A stretch of DNA of 13,841 nucleotides from an uncultured Clostridia bacterium. GTDB lineage: Bacteria; Bacillota; Clostridia; Oscillospirales; Acutalibacteraceae. This document shows, one piece after another, positions 13,298-13,841 of the stretch. The DNA lies in assembly GCA_946539105.1 (NCBI GenBank), contig CAMNHG010000029.1, positions 1 through 13,841 on the forward strand. The letters are read 5' to 3'. The position numbers and the translations under genes were made by a program. Below the pieces are notes generated by a model. The model worked only from the letters and a program-made list of their open reading frames with translations. It was not told the origin of the DNA and searched no databases. Positions within the stretch are counted from its first letter, which is position 1, and the number at the start of each line of letters is the position of its first letter.

Positions 13298-13720
13298 ATG
13301 AGTAAGACAGCAGTAGTATTTTGGAGCGCGACCGGCAACACCGAGACAATGGCAGACGCGGTTAAGGACGGCGCGGCACAGGCAGGCGCGGAGGTAAGCG
13401 TATTTACCGCCTCGGATTTTTCTGCGGATAAAGCAGCGGATTTTGATTCGATAGCCTTCGGCTGTCCCGCAATGGGTGACGAGGTGCTCGAGGAGGACGA
13501 GTTCCGGCCGATGTTTGACTCGGTTCTGCCTGCACTTAAGGATAAGAAAATCGGTCTTTTCGGCTCATACGGCTGGGGAGACGGTCAGTGGATGCGCGAC
13601 TGGGAAGAAACCTGCAAAGCGGCAGGCGTTACCCTTGTAAGCGAGCCTGTTTTGGCAAACGAAGCCCCCGACGACGAGGCTGTGGCAGCCTGCAAGGCAC
13701 TCGGCGCGGCTTTGGCGTAA
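13298..13720 (+). CDS. Flavodoxin (short-chain)
   Basis: A 140-residue FMN-binding electron carrier that can replace ferredoxin, typically when iron is scarce. The phosphate-binding loop WSATGNTETM is at 9-18. The isoalloxazine loops are GCPAMGDEVLEE (about 55-66) and GSYGWGDGQWM (about 89-99), with the flavin-stacking Trp/Met positions characteristic of clostridial flavodoxins. The length is normal for short-chain flavodoxins (about 138-140). The ATG at 13298 is preceded by AGAAAGG. It follows DUF3793 by 24 bases with no promoter or terminator between, so it should be co-transcribed and under the same palindromes. No terminator hairpin with a T run is visible in the 121 bases that remain. 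Confidence 0.95.
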   Translation: MSKTAVVFWSATGNTETMADAVKDGAAQAGAEVSVFTASDFSADKAADFDSIAFGCPAMGDEVLEEDEFRPMFDSVLPALKDKKIGLFGSYGWGDGQWMRDWEETCKAAGVTLVSEPVLANEAPDDEAVAACKALGAALA

Positions 13721-13841
13721 AATATATTCATTAATTTTGCTTCCTGAATACGGTACACCGGGACTACCGAAAGGCATCGTAGCGGTACAACGGTTTGCCG
13801 ATCCAATACCAATTTCATTATTATTTTGCATGAACGTCTGC
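13721..13841. other. Right-edge segment without an identified gene
   Basis: After flavodoxin I see no terminator and no start codon with a ribosome site. A plus-strand frame stays open from before 13740 to the window end (it reads LPEYGTPGLPKGIVAVQRF), but it lacks a start and matches no family I know. TACCG/CGGTA (13767 to about 13789) is a weak inverted repeat. It may be non-coding or the edge of another element. Confidence 0.3.

Overview
The window looks like chromosome from a cellulosome-type gut Firmicute, probably Ruminococcaceae/Oscillospirales and Ruminococcus-like. The evidence is a secreted protein with a PT-rich linker and a two-repeat type I dockerin, a class II (Firmicute-type) galT, a DUF3793 gene beside a short clostridial flavodoxin, consensus sigma-A promoters and strong GGAGG ribosome sites. 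The genus is an inference from gene content; no rRNA or marker gene is present.

Layout. (1) 1-2051: two copies of tRNA-Arg(ACG) on the minus strand, the left one cut by the window edge. They enclose about 1.9 kb holding a decayed DUF3846-like mobile-element gene fragment (plus strand), a lipoprotein alpha/beta hydrolase and a NUDIX hydrolase (both minus). This looks like a small, eroded insertion or duplication at a tRNA gene. (2) 2135-4243: a small unknown lipoprotein (minus) diverges from a secreted CHAP-SH3-dockerin cell-wall hydrolase (plus). The hydrolase promoter carries an exact match to the WalR/YycF consensus. (3) 4268-12414: a galactoside-use locus. galK-galT (plus) converge, through a shared bidirectional terminator, on a minus-strand operon of a GT28/MGDG-synthase-like GT-B protein, a MelB-like GPH symporter and a cytosolic GH36 alpha-galactosidase. 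The expected flow is import of an alpha-galactoside (GPH), hydrolysis to galactose (GH36), phosphorylation (GalK) and uridylyl transfer (GalT). galE and a regulator are not in the window, and the GT-B protein has no obvious step in this pathway. (4) 12553-13720: a consensus sigma-A promoter followed by two near-identical palindromes (TTAGC-N4-GCTAA core) drives a DUF3793 protein and a flavodoxin. This fits a repressor-controlled, possibly metal- or iron-responsive redox operon.

The most unusual points are the paired palindromes and alternative foldings in the DUF3793-flavodoxin leader, the orphan GT-B protein heading the alpha-galactoside operon, the dockerin-tagged CHAP hydrolase with a WalR-like box, and the mobile-element remnant between tRNA copies. 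No CRISPR array, IS element, rRNA or phage module was seen. The last 120 bases hold nothing I can identify.
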